Shown here: piece by piece, positions 15,939 through 24,125 of the stretch
How the letters are laid out: the number at the start of each line of letters is the position of its first letter
Numbering within the stretch: position 1 is the stretch's first letter
From: Streptomyces sp. NBC_00568
Lineage (GTDB): Bacteria; Actinomycetota; Actinomycetes; Streptomycetales; Streptomycetaceae
Assembly (NCBI RefSeq): GCF_026341855.1
Contig: NZ_JAPENW010000001.1
Location: 6,625,001-6,689,000, forward strand
Reading direction: 5' to 3'
Length of the DNA stretch: 64,000 nucleotides
Position numbers and translations under genes: made by a program
Notes under the pieces: model-generated
Seen by the model: the letters and a program-made list of their open reading frames with translations, nothing else
Told to the model about the DNA's origin: nothing
The model's database searches: none

Positions 15939-17384
15939 TCAGACCGCCGGAGCCGGGTAGGTCGGGTACTCCACGCCGGAGACGTGCTGGACGACCCGGA
16001 TGACCTGGCAGGAGTAGCCGAACTCGTTGTCGTACCAGAGGTAGAGGATCGCGTTGTCGCCGTCGACCTTGGTGGCGCCGGCGTCGACGATCGAGGCGTG
16101 ACGCGAGCCGATGAAGTCGCTCGACACCGCGTCGGGGGCGCTGATGAAGTCGATCTGGCGCTTGAGCGGCGAGGTCAGCGAGACGTTGCGGAGGTAGTCG
16201 AGGACCTCCTCGCGGGTGGTCTCGCGGCCCAGCCGCAGGCTGAGGATCGCGATCGAGACGTCCGGCACCGGGACGCGGATCGAGCTGCCGGTGATGGGCG
16301 CCTTCAGGTCGGGCAGCGCCTTGGCGACCGCGGAGGCGGCACCCGTCTCGGTGATGACCATGTTGAGCGGCGCGGAACGGCCTCGGCGGTCGGAGCTGTG
16401 GTAGTTGTCCAGCAGGTTCTGGTCGTTGGTGAACGAGTGGACGGTCTCCACGTGCCCGCGCAGAACGCCGTACTCCTCCGCCATCGCCTTCAGCGGCGGG
16501 ACGATCGCGTTGGTGGTGCAGGAGGCGCAGGACAGGATCTGCTCGTCCGGCTTGATCGTGTCGTGGTTGACGCCGTGCACGATGTTCGGGACGTCGCCCT
16601 TGCCCGGCGCGGTCAGGACGACCTTGTCGATGCCGGGGCGCAGGTGGTTCGAGAGGCCCTCGCGGTCACGCCACTTGCCCGTGTTGTCGACGAGGATGGC
16701 GTCCTTGATCCCGTACGTCGTGTAGTCGACCTCGGACGGGTCGTTGGCGTAGATGACCTTGATCTCGTTGCCGTTGGCGATGATCGTGCTGTTCGCCTCG
16801 TCGACGGTGATCGTGCCCTGGAACTGCCCGTGGATGGAGTCGCGGCGCAGCAGCGAGGCGCGCTTGACGATGTCCTGGTCGCCGCCCTGGCGTACGACGA
16901 TGGCACGCAGCCGCAGGCCGTTGCCGGAGCCGGTCTTCTCGATGAGCAGGCGGGCGATGAGGCGGCCGATGCGACCGAAGCCGTAGAGGACGACGTCGCG
17001 TCCCTCGCGGCGCTCGATCTTGTTCTCGCCCGTGGCGCCTGCGACGGACAGGGCGGTGAACTCCTCGACCGACAGCCCGCGGTCGTCGGCCCGGTACGTC
17101 GCGGCGAGCATGCCGAGGTCGATCTGGGACGGGCCGAGGTCGAGCGTGGTGAGCGCCCGCAGGAACGGCAGAGTGTCGGTGACCGAGAGCTCCTCGCCGG
17201 CGATCTGCCGGGCGAAGCGGTGGGTCTTGAGAATGCTCACCACCGACTTGTTCACCAGGGAGCGGCTGTGCAGGAGGATCGTGACGTCCTGCTCCCGGTG
17301 CAGCCTCCCGATGATCGGGATCATCGACTCCGCGATCTCTTCGCGGGTCTTCCAGTTGGTGAACGCGTCGTCGTTGACAGTCAC
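15939..17384 (-). CDS. Glyceraldehyde-3-phosphate dehydrogenase, long GapB-type
   Basis: 481 residues, about 140 longer than the glycolytic enzyme because of an N-terminal helical extension (residues 1-125) found in this actinobacterial/proteobacterial subgroup. The Rossmann motif is VVLYGFGRIGRLIARLL and the catalytic site is ILSCASCTTNAIVPPL with the nucleophilic cysteine; the general-base His lies in VETVHSFTNDQNLLDNYHSSD. It interconverts glyceraldehyde-3-phosphate and 1,3-bisphosphoglycerate. Enzymes of this type often serve gluconeogenesis or use NADP, but cofactor choice is not certain here. GTG start; weak ribosome site. Ends at a clear hairpin. Confidence 0.95.
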   Translation of the reverse strand: MTVNDDAFTNWKTREEIAESMIPIIGRLHREQDVTILLHSRSLVNKSVVSILKTHRFARQIAGEELSVTDTLPFLRALTTLDLGPSQIDLGMLAATYRADDRGLSVEEFTALSVAGATGENKIERREGRDVVLYGFGRIGRLIARLLIEKTGSGNGLRLRAIVVRQGGDQDIVKRASLLRRDSIHGQFQGTITVDEANSTIIANGNEIKVIYANDPSEVDYTTYGIKDAILVDNTGKWRDREGLSNHLRPGIDKVVLTAPGKGDVPNIVHGVNHDTIKPDEQILSCASCTTNAIVPPLKAMAEEYGVLRGHVETVHSFTNDQNLLDNYHSSDRRGRSAPLNMVITETGAASAVAKALPDLKAPITGSSIRVPVPDVSIAILSLRLGRETTREEVLDYLRNVSLTSPLKRQIDFISAPDAVSSDFIGSRHASIVDAGATKVDGDNAILYLWYDNEFGYSCQVIRVVQHVSGVEYPTYPAPAV

Positions 17385-17855
17385 AGAATCATCTTTCGAG
17401 CTAGGTGGCGCTCATATGCTAACCGGCCGTCGTTCCGGTCGTTCACGTGGTGTCCACTCGAACGGAAGGCGGCGTCGGCGGGGGTCGTTCGCGGCCTCGG
17501 AATCCGGCCCTCCATGCGGCTCGCCGTCGGGCTCGCTTTGTCGTCCACCAGTACGACAAACCCTCTGTCTTCCGACCTGGACTCATTCGTTGCGGTAGGC
17601 ACCCTTGACAGCGTGCGTACTGTTTCGCGACGTTTGAGCCCCCGCCGATTGGCTCGGATCTCGGTGCTCGACCGGGAGACGCGTCCATGCGCGGCGCGGG
17701 ACGGCGGAAATCAGAAAAGTGGCAGGACGCGGACAGCGCGTCACGGGGGGAGCTGTCGCCCATGCGATCCAGCAGCAAGGATCCACACGCCCTACTGGCC
17801 TGTGCTGTGACCGGTACGTTCCTCGCAGCGCCCACGGAAGGGTGGTCGATCTGAG
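17385..17855. other. Divergent intergenic region between gapB-type and acyltransferase genes (471 bp)
   Basis: Contains a TTGACA at 17605-17610 with no good -10 at 17-18 bp, an AT-rich patch just upstream of the GAPDH start (CATATG near 17415) and a small ORF at 17762. Promoters for both flanking genes should lie here, but none is clear-cut. Confidence 0.45.
17762..17854 (+). CDS. Candidate upstream small ORF before the acyltransferase gene
   Basis: 30 codons, ATG start with GGGGGAG 7-10 nt upstream, ending in TGA one base before the acyltransferase GTG. The product (MRSSSKDPHALLACAVTGTF then LAAPTEGWSI) has no known motif. Close abutment suggests translational coupling, or that it is a leader ORF only. 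Unsupported by homology. Confidence 0.35.
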   Translation: MRSSSKDPHALLACAVTGTFLAAPTEGWSI

Positions 17856-18971
17856 GTGGAGATCACGATCCACAGACTCGACGGCTTGAGCGTCGAGCTG
17901 CGCGAGGCCTGGCACCGGGCGATGGACGAGTCGCCCGAGTACGCCAATCCGTTCCTGGCACCGGAGTTCGCGACGGGGGTCGGCAGATACCGCAGCGGTG
18001 CGCAGGTCGCGGTCCTGCGCGAGGACGGGGAGCCCGTCGGTTTCCTGCCGTACGAGCGCAACGTCTTCGGCGTCGGCAGAGCCATCGGCCTCGGACTCTC
18101 CGACTGCCAGGCCCTGGTGCACAGACCCGGGGTCACCTGGGACGCGCCGGAGGTGCTGCGCGCCTGCGGGATGTCCATCTTCGAGTTCGACCATCTCGTC
18201 GAGGAGCAGAAGCCGTTCGGGCGCCATGTGACGGGAACGTTCGCCTCCCCGGTCATCGACCTGAAGCCGGGCGACAGCGGCTACCCGGAGTGGCTGCGCG
18301 GCGCCTACCCGGGTCAGGCGAAGACGACCCTGAAGAAGGAACGGCGGCTCGGGCGTGATGTGGGCGAGGTGCGGTTCGCCTTTGACGAGCGCGACCCGCG
18401 GATGCTGCGCACGCTCATGCGGTGGAAATCCGCCCAGTACCGCAGGACGGGACGCATGGACCGCTTCGCGCGGCCCTGGATCGTCGATCTGGTGAACCAC
18501 CTGTTCGATGTGCGCGAGGAGCATTTCACCGGCGTGCTGTCCGTGCTCTACGCCGGGGACCGGCCGGTTGCCGCCCACTTCGGACCCCGGTCGCGCACGG
18601 TGCTCGCGGCCTGGTTCACCGCGTACGACCCCGAGTTCCACCGCTACTCGCCCGGGCTGATGATGCACCTGCGGACCGCCGAGGCGGCCGGTCGGCACGG
18701 CGTGAGCCTGCTGGATCTGGGGCGCGGGGACAAGGAGTACAAGGACTGGCTCAAGACCCGCGAACTGCGCGTGGGTGAAGGGTTCGTGGCCCGCCCCCAT
18801 CCGGTGGCGGCGGCCCACCGGCTGTGGCGCAGGCCCGTGCGCGGTCTGCGGAACACGGTCCTCGCCCATCCGACGCTGCGTGACCCGGCCGACCGCCTCC
18901 TCAAGACCGTCGGCACGCTGCGTGCGTCGCACCGCGCGCAAGCCGGCGGAGCGGGACCCGGGGCACGCTGA
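17856..18971 (+). CDS. GNAT-fold acyltransferase, CelD/BcsL-like (Acetyltransf_6)
   Basis: 371 residues, the usual size for the double-GNAT FemAB/CelD-like proteins. Diagnostic pieces are ANPFLAPEFATGVGRY near the start, KTTLKKERRLGRDVGEVRF in the middle and the late segment HRYSPGLMMHLRTAEAAGRHGVSLLDLGRGDKEYKDWL split over residues ~265-305. Such proteins transfer acyl or aminoacyl groups in cell-envelope polysaccharide or peptidoglycan assembly. The acceptor is unknown. GTG start with GGAAGGG 13 nt upstream. It is not in an operon with a recognised polysaccharide cluster. Confidence 0.85.
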   Translation: MEITIHRLDGLSVELREAWHRAMDESPEYANPFLAPEFATGVGRYRSGAQVAVLREDGEPVGFLPYERNVFGVGRAIGLGLSDCQALVHRPGVTWDAPEVLRACGMSIFEFDHLVEEQKPFGRHVTGTFASPVIDLKPGDSGYPEWLRGAYPGQAKTTLKKERRLGRDVGEVRFAFDERDPRMLRTLMRWKSAQYRRTGRMDRFARPWIVDLVNHLFDVREEHFTGVLSVLYAGDRPVAAHFGPRSRTVLAAWFTAYDPEFHRYSPGLMMHLRTAEAAGRHGVSLLDLGRGDKEYKDWLKTRELRVGEGFVARPHPVAAAHRLWRRPVRGLRNTVLAHPTLRDPADRLLKTVGTLRASHRAQAGGAGPGAR

Positions 18972-19327
18972 CCGGGCGGCACGGCAACCCCCCGGGGGGG
19001 TGGGAGTTTTCGAGGCCGGACGGCCCGGCGAGGGGGCCTTCGGGCATGCTTCGAGAGCGGCCGTGCTTGTAGGCAGCCGCGCCCGAAGAGCGAGTGCGGC
19101 TGTGCGGCACGGTTCGGCGCCGCTCGCTGAGCTCCGCCCCTAGGGTGCGGGCCTCTTTCGGGCGGAGAGGGGCCCGCGGGCGTCCACATCGGCTCGCGGT
19201 CGTGCCCGGTCTCAGGTCGGGCCCGGGGAACGGTGACACGAGCAGGCGGCACCGTATGCCCACGACGAGCGCGGGCGACGGCCCCGAAGTCAGGCGATGA
19301 CCTCGGAGTCGGGTGACGGTCTCGGTG
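18972..19327. other. Intergenic region (356 bp), convergent
   Basis: No convincing ORF. A TAGGGT sequence at 19141-19146 resembles the -10 boxes used elsewhere in the window, but no gene starts close behind it. A short copy of the DeoR gene tail (GGCGATGACCTCG, 19291-19303) lies near its right end. Confidence 0.45.
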
Positions 19328-20107
19328 TCATACGGCGATGACCTCGATCCCCGCCTCCTCGAACCGCCCGATCGTCTCCGGCCCCGCCGCCACGTCCGTG
19401 ACGAGCGTGCCCACCGACTCGGCGGCGCAGATACGGGCGAACGCGCGCTGTCCCAGCTTGCTCGAGTCGGCGGCGACGATCACGCGCTCGGCCCGCTCGC
19501 ACAGGAGGCGGTTGATCGCGGCCTCCGCCTCGTCGTGGGCGGCGGCGCCGTGCGTGGCGTCGAACGCGACCACGCCGAGCACCGCGACATCCAGGGTGAT
19601 CTGCCCGAGCACGCCGTCCGCGAGCGGCCCGATGAGCTCGTAGGACTGCGGCCGCGCGACCCCGCCGGTCACCACGATCTTGAACTGGGGACGCACGGCG
19701 AGTTCGTTCGCGATGTTCAGCGCGTTCGTGACGACGGTCAGCGCGGGGGAGCCCGAGGCCAGATCCGGGCGTACGGCCAGGGCGCGGGCCACTTCGGTCG
19801 TCGTGGTGCCGCCCGTCAGGCCCACCGCCTCGCCGGGGGCGATGAGGTCGGCCACCGCCTTCGCGATGCGCTGCTTCTCCGAGGCGTGGCGGGCGGTCTT
19901 GTAGCGCAGCGGCAGTTCGTAGGAGACGCCGTGCACGACCGCGCCGCCCCGGGTGCGCACGAGCATCTGCTGCTCGGCGAGCTGGTCGAAGTCGCGCCTG
20001 ATCGTCGCCGCCGAGACCTCCAGCCGCGTCGCCGCTTCCTCGACATCCAGGCGGCCCCGCTCCACGAGCAGTTCCAGCAGCGCCTTCCAACGGGCGTCGC
20101 GCGACAT
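19328..20107 (-). CDS. DeoR/GlpR-family repressor (AgaR-like)
   Basis: 259 residues. N-terminal DeoR HTH: LLELLVERGRLDVEEAATRLEVSAATIRRDFDQL then RTRGGAV. The sensor domain has IAKAVADLIAPGEAVGLTGGTTTTEVA, the sugar-phosphate-binding loop, and DVAVLGVVAFDATHG. It is divergent from a SIS isomerase-aldolase pair and should repress it until a sugar phosphate binds. I chose the ATG at 20107: GGAGGG then lies 5 nt upstream, whereas a GTG at 20113 would overlap that ribosome site. The last residues (EVIA) and their codons are copied just past the stop. Confidence 0.93.
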   Translation of the reverse strand: MSRDARWKALLELLVERGRLDVEEAATRLEVSAATIRRDFDQLAEQQMLVRTRGGAVVHGVSYELPLRYKTARHASEKQRIAKAVADLIAPGEAVGLTGGTTTTEVARALAVRPDLASGSPALTVVTNALNIANELAVRPQFKIVVTGGVARPQSYELIGPLADGVLGQITLDVAVLGVVAFDATHGAAAHDEAEAAINRLLCERAERVIVAADSSKLGQRAFARICAAESVGTLVTDVAAGPETIGRFEEAGIEVIAV

Positions 20108-20164
20108 CCGCACCCTCCAGTCCTCGATCTTCCGCGACCCTAGCGCACCCCACCTCCGCTCGAA

Positions 20165-20210
20165 TGCTTGATTGTGCTCGAAACTTCGCTATATCTTGCA
20201 AGAACGAGCA
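20165..20210. promoter_or_regulatory. DeoR operator region
   Basis: TGCTCG (20175-20180) and CGAGCA (20205-20210) form an inverted pair about three helical turns apart, with an extra TGCTTG at 20165 and the palindrome CTTGCAAG at 20195-20202. The stretch is AT-rich, sits between the divergent genes and contains TATATC, a possible -10. Confidence 0.5.
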
Positions 20211-20229
20211 TCCGTGGGAGGGGTACGGC

Positions 20230-21111
20230 ATGACCTATGTCGAGGACGAGCTGAGCAGCCAGCCCGAGTGCTGGATCCGCGCCGCGCAAGAGGCGGCGGT
20301 GCACGCAGCCGCGCTGCCCGCGGCGGGGGAACGTGTCGCGATCGTGGGGTGCGGCACCTCGTTCTTCATGGCGCAGGCAGCGGCCGTACTGCGCGAACAG
20401 TCCGGGCAGGGCGAGACGGACGCCTTCGCCGCCTCGGAGTTCCCGGAAGGCCGCTCCTACGATCGCGTGGTCGCCCTGACGCGCTCCGGCACGACCACCG
20501 AAGTGCTCGAACTCCTCGGGCGGCTGCGCGGACAGACCCGTACGACCGCCGTCACCGCCGATCCGCACACGCCCGTGATGGAGTACGCCGACGGCGTCGT
20601 CGTGCTCGACTTCGCCGACGAGCGGTCCGTCGTGCAGACCCGCTTCGCGACCACCGCGCTCACCCTGCTCCGGGCCCACCTCGGACTGCACAGCGACGCC
20701 GTCGTCGCCGACGCGCGCACCGCGCTCGCCACCCCGCTGCCCGAAGAACTCGTCGGCTGCGCGCAGTTCACCTTCCTCGGCCGCGGGTGGACCGTCGGCC
20801 TCGCCAACGAGGCCGGGCTCAAGATGCGGGAGGCGTCCCTCGCCTGGACCGAGGCCTACCCGGCGATGGAGTACCGGCACGGCCCCATCAGCATCACCAC
20901 CCACGGCACGGCCACCTGGATGCTCGGCGAGGCACCCGAGGGGCTGGCCGAGCAGGTCCGGAGGACCGGCGGACTGTGGGTGGACGGCGGCCTCGACCCG
21001 CTCGCCGAACTCGTCCGTGCCCAGCGCCTCGCCGTCGCCGTCGCCGCGGCACGCGGCCTGGACCCCGATCAGCCGCGCCACCTCACCCGCTCCGTGATCC
21101 TCGGCGACTGA
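20230..21111 (+). CDS. SIS-domain sugar isomerase/deaminase (AgaS-like)
   Basis: 293 residues with two SIS domains. First domain: RVAIVGCGTSFFMAQAAAV and ALTRSGTTTEVLELL (phosphosugar-binding Ser/Thr). Second domain: FTFLGRGWTVGLANEAGLKMREAS and YPAMEYRHGPISIT, the latter matching GlmS/AgaS active-site regions. Proteins of this type deaminate and isomerise galactosamine-6-phosphate or related amino-sugar phosphates. ATG start with GGGAGGGG at ideal spacing. It is the first gene of a two-gene operon with the aldolase 33 bp downstream. Control by the divergent DeoR regulator is likely. Confidence 0.9.
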   Translation: MTYVEDELSSQPECWIRAAQEAAVHAAALPAAGERVAIVGCGTSFFMAQAAAVLREQSGQGETDAFAASEFPEGRSYDRVVALTRSGTTTEVLELLGRLRGQTRTTAVTADPHTPVMEYADGVVVLDFADERSVVQTRFATTALTLLRAHLGLHSDAVVADARTALATPLPEELVGCAQFTFLGRGWTVGLANEAGLKMREASLAWTEAYPAMEYRHGPISITTHGTATWMLGEAPEGLAEQVRRTGGLWVDGGLDPLAELVRAQRLAVAVAAARGLDPDQPRHLTRSVILGD

Positions 21112-21144
21112 ACCGGCCCGACCACCCACGGAGAAGGAGGAGTT

Positions 21145-21996
21145 GTGCCCCTCGCAGCAACCGGTGAGCTGGTCGCCCGGGCCGCCCTGGCGCGGACCGC
21201 CGTCGCCGCGTTCAACGTCATCACCCTGGAGCACGTCGAGGCCGTCATCGCGGGGGCGGAGTCCGCCGACGCGCCCGTCGTGCTCCAAGTCAGCGAGAAC
21301 GTGGTCAAGTTCCGCTACGGCCGGCTGCTCCCGCTGGCCCGTGCCGCGACCGCCGCCGCCGAACGGGCCTCGGTGCCCGTCGCGTTGCATCTCGACCACG
21401 TCCAGAGCGACGACCTGCTCCGGCAGGCGCCGGGTGCCGGGTTCAGCTCCGTCATGTACGACGCGTCGCGCCTGCCGTACGAGGAGAACCTCGCCTCGAC
21501 CCGCGCCGCAGCCGACTGGTCGCATGCCCAAGGTCTCTGGATCGAGGCCGAGTTGGGCGAGGTCGGCGGAAAGGACGGTGAGCCGCCGCGGGACGCGCAC
21601 GCGCCCGGCGCCCGCACCGACCCGAGTGAGGCCCGCGCCTTCGTGGCCGACTCCGGCGTGGACGCGCTGGCCGTGGCGATCGGCAGCTCGCACGCGATGA
21701 CCACCCGGACCGCCGCCCTCGACCACGGCCTGCTCAAACGCCTGGCCGCGTCCCTCGGTGTCCCCCTCGTCCTGCACGGCTCCTCCGGGGTCCCGGACGG
21801 CGAGCTCCGGGCGGCCGTCGAGGGCGGTATCGCCAAGGTCAACGTCGGCACCGCGCTGAACATCGCGATGACGGGCGCCATCCGGGAGTTCCTCGCGGCC
21901 CGCCCCGAAGCCGTGGACTCACGGAAATACCTCAGCGTGGGACGGGAGGCGATGGCACGCACGGTGGCGGGACTCATCGGCGTGCTCCAGGGGTGA
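21145..21996 (+). CDS. Class II fructose/tagatose-bisphosphate aldolase (GatY/KbaY-like)
   Basis: 283 residues, typical length. Zinc and catalytic residues: ALHLDHVQSDD (metal His and catalytic Asp), EAELGEVGGKDG, AIGSSHAM (metal His), LVLHGSSGVPD (metal His) and KVNVGTALN (phosphate binding). It should cleave tagatose-1,6-bisphosphate or fructose-1,6-bisphosphate into triose phosphates. With the upstream isomerase this makes two steps of galactosamine/N-acetylgalactosamine catabolism; the phosphofructo/tagatose kinase step is not encoded here. GTG start with GGAGAAGGAGGAG upstream. Confidence 0.93.
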   Translation: MPLAATGELVARAALARTAVAAFNVITLEHVEAVIAGAESADAPVVLQVSENVVKFRYGRLLPLARAATAAAERASVPVALHLDHVQSDDLLRQAPGAGFSSVMYDASRLPYEENLASTRAAADWSHAQGLWIEAELGEVGGKDGEPPRDAHAPGARTDPSEARAFVADSGVDALAVAIGSSHAMTTRTAALDHGLLKRLAASLGVPLVLHGSSGVPDGELRAAVEGGIAKVNVGTALNIAMTGAIREFLAARPEAVDSRKYLSVGREAMARTVAGLIGVLQG

Positions 21997-22017
21997 GCGT
22001 CGATTCCGCTTCCTAGT

Positions 22018-22057
22018 CGCGAAACCGACCCGGTCGCCGCGGAACCGACCCGGTCGC
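22018..22057. repeat. 20-bp direct repeat, two units
   Basis: CGCGRAACCGACCCGGTCGC occurs at 22018-22037 and 22038-22057 with one difference, next to the 27-bp array. Confidence 0.75.
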
Positions 22058-22073
22058 CCCTGGGCCGGCTCCC

Positions 22074-22181
22074 GCCCGGCGAACAGCCTGCCGGGCCTCC
22101 GCCCGGCGAACAGGCGGCCCGGCCTCCGCACGGCGAACAGCCGACCGGGCCTCCATCCGGCGAACAGTCAGCCGGGCCTCC
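22074..22181. repeat. 27-bp tandem repeat, four units
   Basis: Units begin at 22074, 22101, 22128 and 22155 and share CGGCGAACAG, then a variable hexamer, then GGCCTCC. Unit length is a multiple of three, so open frames persist through it on both strands, but no plausible protein results. Confidence 0.88.
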
Positions 22182-22726
22182 GCCGCGGATGACAGGGGCT
22201 CGCTCCAGTCCGCGAAACCCGTGAACCCCCGCTTGGCCGCGGGCCGTTCGGCGGCTGTGGTCCTCCCGCCGCACGGTCCGCCCTTCGCATACCTGCTTCT
22301 ACAGCCGGATATGCGGCCCAAAGCCGCCATACTGCCGGCGCCGACTCCGTCCGGAGCCGCTCCTGACGCATGTGCTTTTGCACCCACGGCAGTTCGAGTG
22401 GGTGACAAGGTGGCTAGTGTGAACAAGTATGAGAAGGCCGAAAGGGCACGGCAGGCTCGCGGGCGAGACATCGGCCCCAAGGCCACTCGGGCAGGCGTCC
22501 GTATGCCCCTTTGACGCGGGGAGCAGGGGTTGGCGGTGTTTTCGGGGCAGAGCCGGCGCTGGACCGGGCGCGGAACGGAGGAGGCCTTGAGCGGTCAACT
22601 TCTGGCCGGAACCAGCACATCGGTGCGCGGCTCGAACACGTGCACCCTGGTGAACATCGGGCTGTCCGCGACCGGTCCGCGAACCGCGCATCGAGACGTG
22701 CGCCGCCGATCGCCCTTGGGCCCGAT

Positions 22727-23959
22727 GTGAACGGACTGATCTACTACCTGGCCGCGGCAGTCCTCTGGATGGGACTCGCCGCCCAACTGCCCGACCTGCG
22801 TCGCCACTGGAGAGACCCGCTGAAGCGGTCCTTCTGCGCCGTCATCCTCCTGTCGGGTCTCTGCTTCGTGCTCGGCGCGCCGCCCACCGTCGCCCTGGTC
22901 AACAGCGTCACGGGCATACCGAATGTGGCAGCGCCCCTGACGTACGGCGCGGTGACCGCCTTCGGCGCGGCGTCCCTCATCCTCATCGTGCACTGGCGGG
23001 GCAGCGACCCCGTCCGGGTCCGACGCACCTCCCGGGCATGGCTGTTCAGCTACCTGGGAGTGATCGCCGCCGAGGGCGTCCTGTTCACGCTGGGCGACGC
23101 GCCGGTGGAGCGCCGGGCCGACTTCGACACCTACTACGCCTCGACTCCGTTCATCCGAGAGATGATCGTGCTGTACCTGGTGGCGCACACGGTGGCCGCG
23201 GTGACGACGACCCTGCTGTGCTGGCGCTGGACACGGAAGGTCAAGCGCTGGACGCGTGGGTCGCTGGCCCTGCTCGTGGTGGGCTGGCTGTTCACCAGCG
23301 CCTACAGCGTCGTCAAGGCCGTCGCGCTGACCGCTCACTGGCTCGGGCACAGCTGGGACGGTCTGAGCACCAGCGTCGCACCGCTCGTGGCCGTCGGCTC
23401 CTGCCTCGCCTCGGCCGGCTACATCCTTCCCCTCATCGGTCCGCGCATCGATTCCGCCATCACGTTCGTACGCCTGCGTCCGCTGTTCTGTCTGCTGGCG
23501 GGGCCGAGCAGCCGTCGGCGCTGCGTCACGGCGCTGTCGTGGCGGACGATCAGCGACGTCGAACTGCAGCTCACCACGCGGGAAACGGCCATCCGGGACG
23601 GCCTCAAGCGACTGGCCGGTCAACTCGACGACCAGGTGCGGCGCCGCGCCTACCGGGAGGCGCTCGCCGCCGGGTCCTGTGCGGCGGACGCCGAAGTGAT
23701 CGGGCTGGCCGCGATGGTCGCCGTGGCCGCCCTCGCCGAGGCTCCGTCCCCCGTCGCGGAGACCGGCACCATCGGCATCTCGGTCGGGGACGTCGACGTG
23801 GTGGTCTCCGTCAGCGCGCGCGTGCGCCGCCCCGCCGCCGGTTCGCGGTCGTTGGACACGGGCCAGCCGTCGTTGCTGAGTCTGTCCCGGGCGGTGCGGA
23901 CCCCCATCGTGGACGCCGCGATCCAATCGAGGAGAACCACGGTGCGCCAGCTCTCCTGA
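22727..23959 (+). CDS. MAB_1171c-family membrane protein (putative transporter)
   Basis: 410 residues. Residues 1-240 contain about seven membrane helices, starting NGLIYYLAAAVLWMGLAAQLPDL. The C-terminal ~150 residues are soluble (WRTISDVELQLTTRETAIRDGL, then RRRAYREALAAG), the layout of the actinobacterial MAB_1171c/DUF6545 group, often next to XRE regulators. Function is not established. GTG start; the TGA of an upstream small frame overlaps it. Its 3' end converges on the FAD oxidoreductase gene with a ~140-bp gap. I see no ion- or substrate-specific motif. Confidence 0.8.
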   Translation: MNGLIYYLAAAVLWMGLAAQLPDLRRHWRDPLKRSFCAVILLSGLCFVLGAPPTVALVNSVTGIPNVAAPLTYGAVTAFGAASLILIVHWRGSDPVRVRRTSRAWLFSYLGVIAAEGVLFTLGDAPVERRADFDTYYASTPFIREMIVLYLVAHTVAAVTTTLLCWRWTRKVKRWTRGSLALLVVGWLFTSAYSVVKAVALTAHWLGHSWDGLSTSVAPLVAVGSCLASAGYILPLIGPRIDSAITFVRLRPLFCLLAGPSSRRRCVTALSWRTISDVELQLTTRETAIRDGLKRLAGQLDDQVRRRAYREALAAGSCAADAEVIGLAAMVAVAALAEAPSPVAETGTIGISVGDVDVVVSVSARVRRPAAGSRSLDTGQPSLLSLSRAVRTPIVDAAIQSRRTTVRQLS

Positions 23960-24068
23960 CCCCGAGCCCGCGGTGACCTACGGATCGGCTCATCGGCCGG
24001 CCCGACCGCCCCGCCGGCACCCACGACCGGAGCGAGGACCCCTGACCCGCGCTCGCACCGCGGACGCC

Positions 24069-24125
24069 GTCACACGGGGACGGGGTCCAGGGCGCCGATC
24101 GTCACACGGGGACGGGGTCCAGGGC
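24069..24125. repeat. 25-bp direct repeat copying the oxidoreductase 3' end
   Basis: GTCACACGGGGACGGGGTCC plus AGGGC occurs at 24101-24125, where it encodes the terminal LDPVPV and stop of the FAD oxidoreductase (leftward), and again exactly at 24069-24093 outside the gene. Confidence 0.9.

Larger units (their letters stand above)
21997..22726. other. Intergenic region (730 bp): 27-bp repeats and a cryptic leader
   Basis: The left half holds two short tandem arrays. The right half has a promoter-like TAGTGT at 22415-22420 and several short open frames, one ending in TGA that overlaps the next gene's GTG (ATGTGA). None resembles a known protein. MAB_1171c-type genes usually follow an XRE regulator, but no HTH can be found here. 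Confidence 0.5.

Noticed and set aside
19141..19146. Promoter TAGGGT for an unseen gene
   Set aside because: No ORF starts close by on the plus strand; the hexamer alone is not enough.
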